From: Nicotiana tabacum | Lineage: Eukaryota > Streptophyta > Magnoliopsida > Solanales > Solanaceae | Length of the DNA: 64,000 bases | Direction of reading: 5' to 3' | Assembly: GCF_000715075.1 (NCBI RefSeq) | Contig: NC_134082.1 | Location: forward strand, 104,200,399 to 104,264,398 | Part shown: piece after piece, positions 10,069 to 23,167 of the stretch | Numbering within the stretch: the stretch's first letter is position 1 | How the letters are laid out: each line of letters starts with the position of its first letter | The notes under the pieces: generated by a model | The model's input: only the letters and a program-made list of their open reading frames with translations | What the model was told of the DNA's origin: nothing | Database searches by the model: none | Position numbers and translations under genes: made by a program

Positions 10069-13000
10069 CTAAGTTAGAATCTCAGCACCATCTTGGGTTA
10101 TCAAAATGGTGTGCTCAAACTGTGCCGATAGACTAGCATCTTCTGTAACAACTGTCCAATTGTCATCCCACATTACTCCCTCTATGCTACCAATTGTCAG
10201 CATCGGCTCTGTACAACATAGTAACAAGCTAAATTCAGCAATCAATAATGTGTGATATTCATCCTTTTCGTTATAACAAAGTCGTGCACGCAACAATGTA
10301 GTAAACTTTGATGTTCCAAAAAATAACAGTGGTATCAATTGCAACGAAGTAAGAAATCCACGTAAACTAGCCATGTGATTTATAACAATAAGCACTGTGG
10401 AACCTCAGTTCTTGGCAAACCGTGGACAAGAAAACGGCCACAATACAGTAGCTACCAGCCTCTGGATAATATCTATAAGCAGACAATTCAAGTGATATGT
10501 TTAATGCGGAAAAACATTCTGCATCTATATCACGGTGAGTCTCTTCAACAATGTGAAATTAATTAATTACTGTACATTACCAATAGTGAATGTCTGATTG
10601 AGCACCATCTGTCCACGGCTATTATTCCCTGAGAAAGAAAAAAAAACAAATATAGCAAAATGAAAATTGATACCCAAAAAAAAGTCAATGGTTTTAGGAG
10701 GACAACAAGAATAAGATTAAAAGCAAGCAAAAATGTAACTATTAGATCAAAGAGATTATTTTTCAGAGACCAAATTAGAACTATGATCTCTTTTTGGAGG
10801 AGATCTCTTTAAAACTGGAATTTCTCATTATTATGTATTAGAAAAACTGCCGACGGGAATGGAGGTTTGCAAGTGAATGAGACATTTGTAAAATGAGACA
10901 GCATCAAGCCAAGAGCCTGAAGTAACTTATTTTCACCCGTCTTAGGTAACTGATATTTAGAACCAGTCATCAACAGAAAGATTCGGTATTTATGTTAGAC
11001 ACACAGGTTACATATTATTTAGAGTGAAATACGAACAAATTTAAAGTATGCTCTACTTCTAACCTAATTCATGATGAATCCCCACCATTAGTATTACATC
11101 TCAAGAATATATAAATTTGAGGTGTAGTAGCAGCAGTTAGCATGCTGGATATCCCGGTGCAACATTGGATGGCACAAGTAGAAAACTCCACGAGAGGATC
11201 GTGATTTCCAATGCATACATCATGATTAAAACAGTTTAAATTTTGCAGCAAACAAGGCAAATCGTATAGGCTCAATTGGCCATTTTTCTTCAACATAGAA
11301 CGAGCAGAAAGGAGGTTAGTATATTAAGCATGAAAGTTACTGTGATGTAGAATGACTGGATCGCTGTGGAAAGAACGTCCCACTCCATGGCCAACAAACT
11401 GTTCCACAACCCCATAGCGATGTTTATCTGCAAGGTCACTACAAATAGAACATTAATGTCAACAAAATTTGCAATGCTAAACAATATATTGGTCACGAGC
11501 AATATATTGGCCTATATTAAGATTATTTTTTTATAAGAGTCTATATTATGACTAATCATAACTGCGTTCTAAGAATTTACGACAATTATCTAATATACAG
11601 AGGGGAAGCCAGAATTTGAAGTTCATGGGTTCGGGATTTGAGTCTTTTTAAGTCACCGGTTCTAAATTAATAATTTGTACATATTCAATAGATTTCTTAA
11701 GACAAATATAAGGTTCCGAAAGGCTAGCTCCGCCCCTGCTGATATACATGTCCTATCCCTCAAATAAACAACCAAACAATGCCAGTCATCGGTTTTTCAT
11801 GCCAAATAGACCTTCATGTGGTGACAAATCTTTCTAATATTTAGCAGACCAAGATGCACAAGAACAAAAATGATGTAGAAGATTTAGGCAGATGTCTTAC
11901 TGTATAGTCTTGCCAATTTTATTGAATTCCACTCCTGGTGCACATATTGATATTGCCTTGTCCAAGCATTCTTTAGTCACCTAACACATCAAATAGAAAA
12001 TAATAGGTGGGATTATTGCAGATGCATCTGTACAATCAAATAAGGTGTTTCCTTCCACAGTACAAAGAAAAAATAAACAAATTTTATTGTTGATAAGTTA
12101 AAGCAAAAAGAAAACCTAGAAGTAGAAAGGTAGAAATTCAAATTAAGCAAAGAGGCAACGACATGTGATTTAAACTACACTTTCTTCATAGATTCTCAAT
12201 TATTGAGGTTCTTTATTCAGGTTGAAATTCTGATCACCAGCGATAAGTTATTAGGTCAGCCTATTCCACGTAATTGTCATTTGTGCAGTTAAGCTAAAAA
12301 TTTTGAGCATGCATCAATAATTAAACTTGTTTACCATGTCATCTGAAAATTGCACCTAACTGAAAAGTTCAAAGAAAAATGTAGTTCCATTTCGGGAAAA
12401 GATACCATGCTTTCTCTTTTTTCTTTGTCCTTTTTTTATGACTAAGATAGCAAGCTTTTCTCACTCGCTCATACAGTCAAACCATCTCTAAAATCAAGTA
12501 TTGCTTCTATGTGAAGTCTACTGAATGACAGCCTGGAAAATATGGCCTGAGATGTCTCAATGATATGGAAAAGCATACTACATGCAGTTACAATGTCAAA
12601 GAACTCAGCTCTGTTGGACAGCTCACTAGCACACACATTTCAGGGCATGCTGAGACCAGGTCACCAAGAATTTATTTGACATTCACATAATACAAGTAAA
12701 CTAACATTACAGCTATAACTTTTAGATAGTGCGCTGCCGTCACAAGATTGAGGACCTGCACAAGAACATTTATCACCTTGAATTACAAAAAACAGATACT
12801 CTCTATCCCAATTTATGTGAAATGATTTACATTGACATTCTAATTAAGCTGACCATGTGTACTTAACAGTATCTTATACAACTTTCACTTCTGCCAAGAG
12901 TACAAATTCAAACAAAGATGTCATATTTTCCCAAACACACTTGTTGTTCAAATGTTATACTTGAATATCTTTTTCCACTTTTACATTATAATACACAAGT

Positions 13001-16000
13001 CTCATTAACTTATTCAGATACATGCACTGTCAAACTTGTAAATGACATGGGTTGTCTGCAGAGGCAATAACGATAAGGGGCACTATTCATGTCAGATATG
13101 ATTAAAAAAAAACGACATAACAGACATGTAGACACAGAAGAGATTTCCCAATATACGGAGTGAAACCGAAGTTTTGCCAAAAATGCTTTTCTTACAAAGC
13201 TGGAGAAACTTATAGTTGAACTTCCAAACATCAGGGCCATAAAAAGAATATTTTCTATGCTTTTAATCATGAGCACAAATGGCTGAGTATAGATACAAAA
13301 ACTGGTACTAAATTTCCCTATATTCAGAGAGTAAATATACAACCAAAAAGTCATACCTGCACCAAGTTTTTGGCTTCCTCATCAACATTTCCTACAAAGA
13401 ACATAGCTGATGTGTCACCATGGTAACCCTGCATATATCAACCAAGCCAAACAGAGAAAACAAAGAAAATCAATCTTCAGGAGGCAGACTGCATTTACAC
13501 AACCATGTTTAACTAATTAAATTTCAAGTGAGCAACACAAAAGGAAGGGAAGACATAGAAGACGGTGCATCAAGAGAGGCTCATCCTCTATACAATGAGA
13601 GGTGTCGTCAATGTAATAAAAATAGCGAAGCTGGCCTTTTTGACAGAAGTACAGATAATACATCTTTATGATTTTCTTAAGCATTTTACAAGGGTCAAAC
13701 TATTAACTGACACTTACGCTCCATATTATTTGACATTAAAAAATTTATTACAAAATTTATACACCGAAGAAAAGACTTCCCAGCTTTCTCTATTTATGTG
13801 GTAAACCAGAGGACTGGTTTTATCACCTTCACCCATCTCCTTTCACTGATCAACCTAGCAAGTAACTACCTTACACCACCCACAAATGACTATAGCCATA
13901 CCATCTTGAACTACCCACCACCACAATCCAACACACTGAACTCCCTACTGACAACATTCTCGTCACTCTCCATCAATGCCCCATCCACTGACTATTCACA
14001 CCTTTGCGACCTCCACTGAAAATATAGTCACCAGAACCCCACCCCCACCCCCACCCTTCAATATATTGATTAAACCTTCATCACCATGACCACAAGCACC
14101 CCTTCTACCCAAGTAGGTACAATGGGAGCAAAATGGCGTTTGGAGACTTAAGTAGGAGATAGTAGTGGAGAGCAGTAAGGGCACAGGAAACTAAAAATAA
14201 ATAATAACGACAGACAGGTGGATTAAAGGGAATTGTAAAAAGTACTATCTATGCTTGAGGTTCACAAAGTGAAATGATATAGCTAGTTTTCGTGTAACGG
14301 CATAAGTGAGCAAGAAACAAAGATAAAGCACAAATTCAGTTCAAGAGATTACCACTACCAACAGTAACAAATCTAGTGATTTAATCCCACTCAGCAGATA
14401 GGCAAACCAAAATTAGACGATTATATCAAAAATGACATGTAAGAAGATGCAAAAACCCTGGTTCTCAAGAGTAAGGATAATAGCATCTTGAAGAACCATG
14501 AGAAACCATATATCTTACCTCATTGTATTTATAGCTTCAGGAAGGTATCTTATCTCTTCAAGGATACATAACATCTTTCAGTATAAACAGAAAACTTGAA
14601 GCAATGAAGAGACAGGAAACGACACTAATTAATTGCAACAAAATACTTACATTAAGATAAACGGTAACGTCAATATTGACAATATCCCCATCCTAAATCA
14701 TGAAATACCACAGAACATAAGAATGTTAGCCTGTTGCTAAGTTGAATTCTTGGTTATGAAAAAACCAACTATTCAGTAGAGCAAACCTCAAGTGGACGTG
14801 AATCTGGAATTCCGTGGCAAATGCACTCATTCACTGAGGTGCACACGCTCTTTGGAAATCCACCATAACCAAGAGGTGAAGGATATGCTCCATTGTCAAT
14901 GATCATTTGGTGAACAGCTTGGTCAATTTCATCTGTCATAGTGCCTGGCTGCCAGAAGAAATAATGATGCAGATTAAAAATGAATCATTGTTCAGACACC
15001 CTGTGAAACTATTCAGACTGTTGACGTTTCATGCACCAATTTAAAACTGATGCTGGTCTGACGCTATGGTGACTACAACAAAAATTACTCTTCAAACCCA
15101 AGCTAGCTGGGGTTGGTTATATGAATCCTCACTATCCAGTTTGCTCCATTTGGACCTGTTACATTCAATTATGCAACAATTTGGTGTTATCTAACACTTG
15201 AAGTTCTTTACATTTTTCACTCACATACAGGGGGGAAAAGAACAATCATTTACTCACCCCATACTATTTTATAAATGCTAGTTGACTGCACATGGAGTTT
15301 AACAGGTTAATCTGACATAAACACTATACAAAAGTATTAAAGTACTGGTGAGAAGTTAGTTTAATAGGAAAAACATCACACTGAAGTTTAAAATAGTATG
15401 GGGTGAGTAAATGATTGTTCAATTATGCAACAATTTGGTGTTATCTAACACTTGAAGTTCTTTACATTTTTCACTCACATACAGGGGGGAAAAGAACAAT
15501 CATTTACTCACCCCATACTATTTTATAAACGCTATTTGACTGTACATGGAGTTTAACAGGTTAATCTGACATAAACATTATACAAAAGTATTAAAGTACT
15601 GGTGAGAAGTTAGTTTAATAGGAAAAACATCACATTGAAGTTTAAAATTTGAATAGTTAGCAATGAATTTGTGAAATTTATATAAAATGAGATGGTGTTT
15701 AATATTTTGAGTCTCCAAAAAGTTGTCATATAAATTGGAAAGAATGGACTAGTAAAGCAGGTTGTAACATGACCTAAAGAAAAAGGTAGAAAGAGCAAAA
15801 ATACACGGTGGAGGTCTAATTGAATAAAGTTAACCTCCAAGGTAAGCAAGCAGATGATCATAGTAAAGACAGGATATAGACAAATCAAAGTCAGTGAGTG
15901 GAAGCCATTAACACAAATCTATTTTTTTTAACCTAAATGAAGCATGCCGACGCACCAAACTCTACATTGAGTCTGAGTAAAAGATACTCGATATATCACC

Positions 16001-18460
16001 TTGACTAATGTCCCAGCATACTGAAGAACCTGTGCAGCAAGCCTTCCAGAAGCTCTCATCTTTTCTATTCCCTTTCCGCCATGCACTTCAAAGCCGCTAC
16101 CAATCCCAGGAGGCTTCCTAGACTTCACATAAGGAGGCCTTTGTATGTGTTCTGGAACTGGTCGAGGAGGAGAAATTTCACCTGGTCTTAAACGTTTGCG
16201 CTTGGTGTTTGGAAGTTCATCTACGTTTCTGCCATGTTTAGTTCAAAGTTAGCATGCAGCAAACAATCAAAAACAGGAATGTATAAAATAAAGGAAAAGT
16301 TAGCAGTACTTTCAATTTATTGGACCTTGTTCTGACATGATCAAAATATTCAAACTGAAATTGTTCATAGTAACTTCTCATATTTTATCAGTCATTAATC
16401 TATCCGTAAAATCAATTTAGTATAGGAAGCACCAAAAGAAGAAAAGCAGGAGACCAGTGCTGTGTAGATTCTCCTGGGAAACCTTTCCGTGAACTCCCTA
16501 CAGAGATAGACAACACTATTCCCATTTCCCAGTACCAGAAGTGTTCCATATCGTTACAGAAAAATCAGAGCAGAACCTATAAATGCAGTATTCATCTAAC
16601 ACATGTGCTAAGAACCTAATACTATTTTCTACAATTGTTTTAAAAACAGAGGAAATTAAGAGCTTACATAACTTTTTTCATGCTAAAGACAAAGCAAAGT
16701 GGGGATGCATATCATGTTTCCGCTTTTTAAGGATATTATTTCCCATCACTTTGGACGACTTGTTCAGCCTCATACTTCCAAAAGAATAAGTAGGACTCAC
16801 TTTATACTAACAAAAAGTCAGATCGATAAATTAGTTTTGACTCTAACTCTACTGTTAGACCTACACATATTTGAGTATACCATAGAAATCCTTGCCCCAA
16901 CACATATGCCCCCACAACTTAAGACATCTATGACACAGGGGAAAAATGCTTTGCTTTCTAAACAAGTTTGCCTTTAGAAGGATTATACGATGAGCAACAT
17001 GATTTAGCATCCTTTTGAATCAAGAACGTTCTCCTTCAACTCCTCCAAGCCGTTTTGCCTCATGAAAGATCTAAACTGATGATGGGGAAAACATTGCAAT
17101 GGACATTAGATGTAGACTCGAGATGGGCCTCTGTGCAATCCTATGCGATAATGGAGGAAAGGACAAAACAAATTTGCAAGAAACTTCAAAAACAAGTCAC
17201 GTTAGAATTTATTGGCTAGTTCAAGCTAATAGGCTCAAAGGTGAAAGATGATACTAACTGGATGGGCAGGAGAAGCAGGATGAAGGCAATATCGCAAGGG
17301 TTAAAAGTCTAAATTGTTAAGCAAAGGTGGCTAATGTGAGGTAGAAAAAGGATAATTCACTAATTTTTCCCTTTTTTCTCAACGTTGATCCATACAACTT
17401 CTTACTGAAAGCCACATCCTTGTAATGCTTTTCAAATTTGGCCGCAGATGTAGCTAGGATCAAAGGTTGAATATACTTATTTTCAAAATTCTACAACTAA
17501 ATTGGAAGAAAAGAACTCTAAAGGGACAGATTGACTCAAAACCTAAACATTAGGATCAGATACATGACAAAATTTATTCAGCCAAGATCCACTAATGATG
17601 TATGCTAATCCCTCATTCAAAAACCACGTTTAACATTTTAAACGTGAGGAATCTCCTACATTTATACTACCAAGAGCCAAATGCCAGTTCTACTCCCCCC
17701 CACCCCCCCCCCCACCCCCACCCAAAAAAAAAGGGAAATGGCAGCATAAACAAAATCAATGAGGAATTTAGATGCAAACATGAGACTTATAGTCAAAAGA
17801 TCTAATATTAGGAGTAAAAGAAGAAAAGGGTCATGGTAATCGACATGCTGAAAACAAGAATGCTTGTGTAACTTGAAGATGAATTAACATACCTTCTGTT
17901 GAATAATAAATCCGTTAATCCGGAAAATCTTCTTGAGTATTGCATGGAGACATGTTTATTACCTGAATAACGATAAATATTAAGCTGGTTAAAATGAGTT
18001 CTTATAGTTCAAGAAACATTTGCCTTTGCTAGTTCCATAAAAGTCTAAACTTTGTTGTCCCAATCACTATTATGAATACCATCCTCAAATCTTGAGACCA
18101 GAAAGCACAAAACTTGAGATGAAATAAAGCAGTAAAACAAATTAAAAGAGGAGGGATGTTCTTCTTTGCTCCAAGCACTATGAGCACAAAGTACAATTAA
18201 ATACAAGAACTTGAGATGAAAAAAGCAGTAAAACAAGAAAAGGGCAACTTTATTGTCCCAAGCACTATGAGAATATCCTCATTAAATCTTTGAAACCAGA
18301 AAACAAAAAAGTATATGTAAATACAGAAGCAATAAAGAAAGAAATAACCTGGGTTGTAACGGAAGAGTCTATGGAGTGAGTGTGACGGTTGAATGAAGCG
18401 GCAGTCTCCAATCAAGGTAGAGATGAAGCGGGGTTGAATAGAGGAAACTGATACTACCAT
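10069..18460 (-). CDS. MAP1D: organellar methionine aminopeptidase type I (MAP1D-like), ten exons
   Basis: Removes the initiator methionine from nascent proteins, most likely in chloroplasts and mitochondria. Minus-strand exons: 18460-18349, 17962-17893, 16228-16000, 14948-14787, 14692-14651, 13428-13357, 11980-11901, 11438-11341, 10628-10581 and 10208-10069. All introns are GT-AG, and split codons join in phase to 1053 bases (350 residues plus stop), the length I recall for Arabidopsis MAP1D. The N-terminal ~60 residues are rich in Ser, Arg and hydrophobics and low in acids, like a transit peptide. The catalytic domain carries all five metal ligands: Asp199 (NIDVTV), Asp210 (HGDTS), His273 (GHGVG), Glu305 (TIEPML) and Glu336 (AQFEHT). 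The block [19 protein letters not shown] is diagnostic of MetAP1. Choosing MAP1D over MAP1B/1C rests on remembered similarity around [11 protein letters not shown] and [13 protein letters not shown]. The gene looks intact despite introns of up to about 1.7 kb. Confidence 0.93.
11598..11738. mobile_element. 141-bp hAT MITE in MAP1D intron 7
   Basis: The ends are inverted: the left is CAGAGGGGAAGCCAG, and the right in reverse complement is CAGGGGCGGAGCTAG. It is flanked by CTAATATA and CTGATATA (7 of 8 matching), which fits an 8-bp hAT target duplication. The interior contains the GTTCATGGGTTCGGGATTTG motif common in Solanaceae copies (from memory). No coding capacity. Confidence 0.8.
12796..12850. 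repeat. possible MITE end fragment in MAP1D intron 6
   Basis: TACTCTCTATCCCAATTTAT resembles the terminal TACTCCCTCCGTYCCAATTT motif of common plant MITEs. No matching inverted end was located nearby, so it may be a truncated copy or chance. Confidence 0.3.
15166..15650. repeat. 254-bp tandem duplication with a 32-bp inverted repeat in MAP1D intron 3
   Basis: Two near-identical copies start CAATTATGCAACAATTTGG at 15166 and 15420. Within the first, 15240-15271 is the exact reverse complement of 15389-15420. The second copy lacks that inverted arm and runs on into different sequence. Few differences separate the copies, so the event looks recent compared with the transposon insertions nearby. 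Confidence 0.92.
17695..17732. repeat. C-rich then A-rich low-complexity tract
   Basis: A CCCCCCACCCC-type run followed by poly-A inside MAP1D intron 2. A similar C-rich stretch lies at 14038-14055 in intron 4. Neither codes for anything. Confidence 0.8.
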
Positions 18461-19123
18461 TTCTTCTTTTGGCTTTTTGCCCCCACGAGGCGCCCGCTAG
18501 TCTTTTCCACTAGTGTGTCTCCCCTTATCTGCTTGTCCAATGAGAGGGTCTCTACAAGATTAACGAAAAACTTAAAAGGATAATACTTTTTGGTTTATCT
18601 ACGACCTTTGTTAAAATTAAAAGTGCTTATAAGTTAAGTGCTCATAAGCCAAAAATAAGTCAAAAGTCATAAGTTGGTCTCCCCCAACTTATCAAATTTC
18701 AGCTTATAAGCACTTTAGGTTTGACCAAAATATTTATTATTATATCCCTAAAATAATTCTTTTTAAACAAAACTCTTTGTATACCCAATTCTTATTATTA
18801 TTAATTTCAGCACTTTTATCCAAACACGTAACTGCTTATTTTTTAAATCAATTTCAGCGCTTAAAAGTGTTTTTCAGCACCTAATGTTTATCAGCTACTT
18901 AAATTAGCTAAGCCAAACGGGCTCTTAGAATCGACGAATGTGATTGTACTTGTACTTTCTATTAGGAGTAGTAAAAGTGAGAATCGGGGTGTAAGAACGT
19001 TGAGGTTTTGAGTTCATTAAACTTTCCACCCTTTTTATTGTTTGAAAATTTATTTCACAACTCATATGATATATAGTAGTATGATTCTTAGTTCCAATGT
19101 TTCTTACATCCTTTTTGCCTTTA
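18461..19123. other. MAP1D upstream region with a dispersed repeat
   Basis: Presumed promoter side of MAP1D. From about 18617 to 18930 there are many copies of CTTATAAGC, TAAGTGCTCATAAGC and CAGCGCTTAAAAG-like motifs on both strands, ending AAGCCAAACGGGCTCTTA. This looks like an old nonautonomous DNA transposon, but the left end and target duplication were not resolved. Element A begins at 19129, about 670 bp from the MAP1D start codon. Confidence 0.4.
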
Positions 19124-19128
19124 TATTT

Positions 19129-19777
19129 TGTATAGGTCGAAATCTACCATAGAATATTTAGGGCGAGGAACTACTGAGGGAAGAATTAATCGAGAACGAG
19201 GTTCGCGGAAATAGTTGTAACGGCTAGTTTTTAGAATAGGATAATAGAGGAAATATTCTAAAGAATGTTCTCTGCACATGTACTATTAGGGTTTACTAGG
19301 GATATGTCCCATATAAAGAGACAAAAGATAAGGAAAAGGGGCATGTAATATCACTTGATAAGAACAGATTTCTGAGAAGGATTCTCCCCCTCTAGCAGAG
19401 ATACAAACATTATCTTTTCATCAATATTCTTGTTCATACTTTCCATCAGATCCGAGAATAGTTCGAACTTTCAAGGATTTATCTGTCACTCATCATTATC
19501 GGGAGGAACAATCATCCCATTCATTCTTTATTGGGTGAATCACTCCTCCTATTTACTTCAATGTCATTTTTGTTATTTATTGCTAGTTACTCCTCCATTA
19601 TTGCTAATACCTTTTAGAATATTTAATGTTTGTTATTGCCAATCTCCCACCAAATATGTTCAACGATTAGCTACATTTTCGTAACTTACATTTAGAGATA
19701 TTATTATCAATTAGATTTAACCCATCATTACATAAATATAATAGTTTTAATCGAAAGTTACACTTTTTGGTCGAACA
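19129..19777 (+). repeat. element A 5' LTR (649 bp)
   Basis: Direct repeat of 45291-46339. It contains a TATA-like TATAAA at 19312-19317, a plausible core promoter for the element. The 3' copy has lost about 55 bp around this site. Confidence 0.93.
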
Positions 19778-19779
19778 AT

Positions 19780-19795
19780 TTGGCACCGTCTATGG
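19780..19795 (+). other. element A primer binding site
   Basis: TGGCACCGTCTATGGG starts 2 bases after the 5' LTR. It resembles the TGGCGCCGTCTGTGGG-type tRNA primer site of Tat/Athila-related elements. The donor tRNA was not determined. Confidence 0.75.
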
Positions 19796-19964
19796 GAATT
19801 TTCTAGTTAAATTTTTATTTTCCTCTAGACCTATAACTAACACGGAGCTCTAACTTGTAAAAAAAGAGAAGCAAGAACAAGATCTCCTTTCTTTGCATGT
19901 ACAAATCCAATATAACAGGTAACAGAGAAGAAAGGACGAGAAAAGTGACTTCCCAACAAACCTC

Positions 19965-20955
19965 ATGAACATCAACAATGAGAGCTGTGAAATAGTTGAC
20001 GGAGACGCAACACCCGATGCCTCCCATAGACGAGATGGATCACCTCCTATTCACTGCAGCATCACAAAATCTCTTGGTAAGGGAGCCTCCACATCCGTGG
20101 CGGAGCAGACGCCCCCAATTGTAAAAAAGCTCCTTGAGGCTTGGCTAACTGATACGCTAACCAGCGTCCTCCATAAGCCCGCTCGGGACACGACTATAGA
20201 AAATGCAAGGACTTGCGTTATACAACCAGCGGACGAGCAACATGACAGTCCCCCCCCCTCCAACGATAGGTATTACTCACAATGTCATTAATAGTGCAGG
20301 TGACGACGCTCTTGCGGCTATATTGAAAAGGATGGAGGAAATGGAGAACGAGAACAAACTGCTTCGGGACAAAATGAGAGAACACCAAGAAAGGGTTGAT
20401 AAGATACCAGACGCCCCTAAACTCTTTCCGAAGAGAGATGTCGGTCGGTTCGTCGAGCAGTCGTATAGTGAGGATGCCGCCCCACATGCCATACCAAAAA
20501 CCTTTAAAATGTCACTCTATATGAAAATATATGATAGCATGACCGAACCCGAAGACCATGTGACTCACAACGTCACCGCTGTAAAATGCAATGATCTCGC
20601 CAAGGAACAAGTATCCTCTATTTTGTTGAAAAATTTCGGCGAGACCCTCACGGGAGGAGCATTGACATGGTATTCACAACTGCATGCACGTTCCATTGAA
20701 TCTTTCGAAGAAATGGCCGACAAGTTCGTAATGACCCATGTTGGGGCCAAGAAGACCGAGGCAAGAGTGAACTACATATTTGCTATTAAACAATTCCCGG
20801 GAGGGGGATTAAGGGACGTCATCGCCCGATTCAACCAAGTAAGAATGACCTTACCAAACGTATCGGAAGGGATAGCGGTTATAGCCTTTCAGATTGGGCT
20901 AAGTAGAAACGGTTCAAGGGCAACAAGAAAGTTATTAAGTCGACTCATGAAGTAA
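19965..20955 (+). pseudogene. element A gag
   Basis: Capsid-type gag of a Ty3/gypsy element, which would form the virus-like particle. It lies in two frames, 19965-20291 and 20203-20955, so a frameshift falls near 20.2-20.3 kb. The longer piece has a coiled-coil-like Glu/Lys stretch (RMEEMENENKLLRDKMREH), then the gag core with GALTWYSQLH, DKFVMTHVG and the QVRMTLPNVSEG region. It ends at an early TAA near 20953. A degenerate zinc-knuckle/linker segment follows at 21311-21505. Confidence 0.8.
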
Positions 20956-21517
20956 CCCCCAACTACTTGGGATAAAATACATAACGCGTATTATGACGAG
21001 ATCTGAGTAGAAGAGGACGATCTCAATGGACCGAGTCATCGATTGACCTCGGTATAGACTGAATCCAAAAAAGTTTGAAGGAATAATATCAGAAGGGACC
21101 TCAAAACTCCACAATCCAATAGGGAACGCCATCTACCATATGTCAGAGCAACTGTTGCGCCCTCCTCCTGCCACGAAGAGGGCCCACGCAAATCAAGGAC
21201 AGGGACTCACCGGACGAAAGAGGTATGCCCCTTTTATTATCCGCTTACTATTTTTGTAAGTCACCTATAGAAATAGTCTATGCCTTGGAGAAGCTCAGAC
21301 CAAAGATGAAGTGGCCGCAAAAGATGAGGTAAGACCCAAGTACCAAAAAATTGGATGCCCTATGCGAGTTCCACCAAGAGCGAGGGCACAAAACCGAGGA
21401 TTGCAATGCCCTAAGATAGGAGGTCGTAAACATGCTACGATAGGGACACCTCAAAGAGTTACTAAGCAATCGGGAAGGACCAACTTTGCCAAAGGTCGTG
21501 AATAATATCAAGGACCA

Positions 21518-22065
21518 TTGAAACCACCCTCGCCGACCCACACCGTCCATATGATCATCGACGTTAGTGACGATGCTTCCATCAACAGTGTGAAGTTTAC
21601 CACAACGCACAAGCTCAAACGGTCGATCACCCACGAACGATATGATGAACTCGAAGAAATCATCATCTTTGATAAGTCAGATACCAACAGTTTGGTTTTC
21701 CCTCACTATGATGCCCTTGTTATCACTTTACGAATTTTAGATACCGATATAAGATGCATTATGGTAGATGATGGGAGCGGCGCGTGCATTATCCACCCTC
21801 GAGTACTTGAACAATTAAAACTTGAGGATAAGATAGTACAATGCTACATCACACTAACAAGTTTTAACAATGCAGTTGAATGAACATCCGGCGAGATCAC
21901 ACTCCTCGTCCTGGCCGGTGACGTCACTCTGGAAACCACATTCCATACCATGGACCAAAACACATCATAAAACGCCATAATAGGGCGACCATGTATACAC
22001 ACCATGAGAACCATCCCCTCCAGCTTATACCAAGTCATTCCCAACTCCATGGGGAATATTCAGTA
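21518..22065 (+). pseudogene. element A aspartic protease region
   Basis: The frame 21518-21883 carries a linker (THKLKRSITHERYDELEE) and the retropepsin-like motif IMVDDGSGACIIH, where VDxGS is the catalytic signature. It stops at 21881-21883. Similarity continues past the stop to the region encoding the GRPW-like motif (about 21980), in a broken frame. Confidence 0.75.
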
Positions 22066-22361
22066 TACGAGGGGAACAACGCACATTCCCGAAATGCTAC
22101 CACATCGCTCTAGACTGCACGGTTACTCAACAAATGAAGGACAAAGAAAAAAAAGCATAGCAATCAACAGGGTCTAGGTCGATATGTGATGATAGTGAGA
22201 ACGTCATTAGAGACCCCAATACGATCAAATCCGCAGGATCGACCATAGAAGACCTTGACCCCGTTCAAGTAGACAGCAACGACCATAGCAAGAAAGCTTA
22301 CATCGGTTGTAAACTTCAGGAACCATATAAATTTCTTCAATTCTTAATTGTTAATGCAGAC

Positions 22362-23100
22362 TTGTTTGCTTTTAGCCATGCAGATATGCCAGGTATTCCG
22401 AAGGAAATCGCCAAACACAAGCTGAACGTCGATCCATTCTACCCCTCGATGAGGCAAATTAGGCGCAAGTTCAACTCCGTAATTAATGATGCGGTAAGCG
22501 AAGAGGTGGAAAAACTATTGGAAAATGGCTCCGTCAGGGAGTCAAAATACCCCCAATGGTTCACCAATGTGGTCATGGTGAAAAAGAAGAATGGGAAATG
22601 GAGGATGTGCGTAGATTTCACAAATTTGAACAAAGCATGCCCAAAAGATTCATTTCTGTTATCCATATCGACCAACTCATCGATGCAACAGCCGAGCATG
22701 AACTACTGAGCTTCTTGGGCGCCTACTCGACCTATAATCAAATCCTCATGGAAGAGGAGGATTAGGAGAAAACCATTTTCATCACCCATCAAGGGATGTA
22801 CTGCTATAGGGTCATGCCCTTCGGGCTGAAAAACACAGGGGCACCTTACCAAAGGTTAGTCACGAGGATGTTCAAATACCAACTCATCAAAACAATGGAA
22901 GTCTACATAGACGACATGTTGGTCAAGTCTAAAAGGAAAGAAGATCACATCGACCACCTGAGAGAAACTTCGACATACTCAGGCGATGCAAAATGAAACT
23001 ACACCCCAAAAAGTGTGCATTCAGTGTGGCCTCAGCAAAATCTTTAGGTTTGCTAGTATCACAGTGAGGTATCGAGGTCAACCCCGATTAAACCAAAGCC
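22362..23100 (+). pseudogene. element A reverse transcriptase, truncated
   Basis: RT fingers and palm can be followed across two frames. 22362-22709 holds DMPGIPKEIAKHKLNVDP, then FTNVVMVKKKNGKWRMCVDF. 22556-22996 holds GMYCYRVMPFGLKNTGAPYQ and the catalytic YIDDM. A frameshift lies near 22.64-22.69 kb and a TAG at 22763 replaces an expected Gln. Downstream, GIEVNPD and KAIEGIP survive with further stops, then similarity ends. No RNase H or integrase follows. Confidence 0.85.
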
Positions 23101-23105
23101 ATCGA

Positions 23106-23167
23106 AGGGATACCAGAGCACTTGACTACGAAAAAATGGGATACCAGAGCACTTGACTACGAAAAGT
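23106..23167 (+). repeat. short tandem duplication at the RT truncation
   Basis: GGGATACCAGAGCACTTGAC and following bases occur twice in tandem (unit about 31 bp), exactly where similarity to pol ends. It may mark a repair junction linked to the internal deletion. Confidence 0.8.

Noticed and set aside
13798..14184. Small ORFs over a C-rich segment of MAP1D intron 4
   Set aside because: Low-complexity translation, lying between well-defined exons with correct splice phases.
15928..16128. Stand-alone 66-residue ORF beginning MKSRKPPG
   Set aside because: It is an internal part of MAP1D exon 3; the first codon is GTG (Val) in the spliced frame.
19780..19795. Possible tRNA gene at the element A primer site
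   Set aside because: Only the short primer-complementary stretch is present; no cloverleaf surrounds it.
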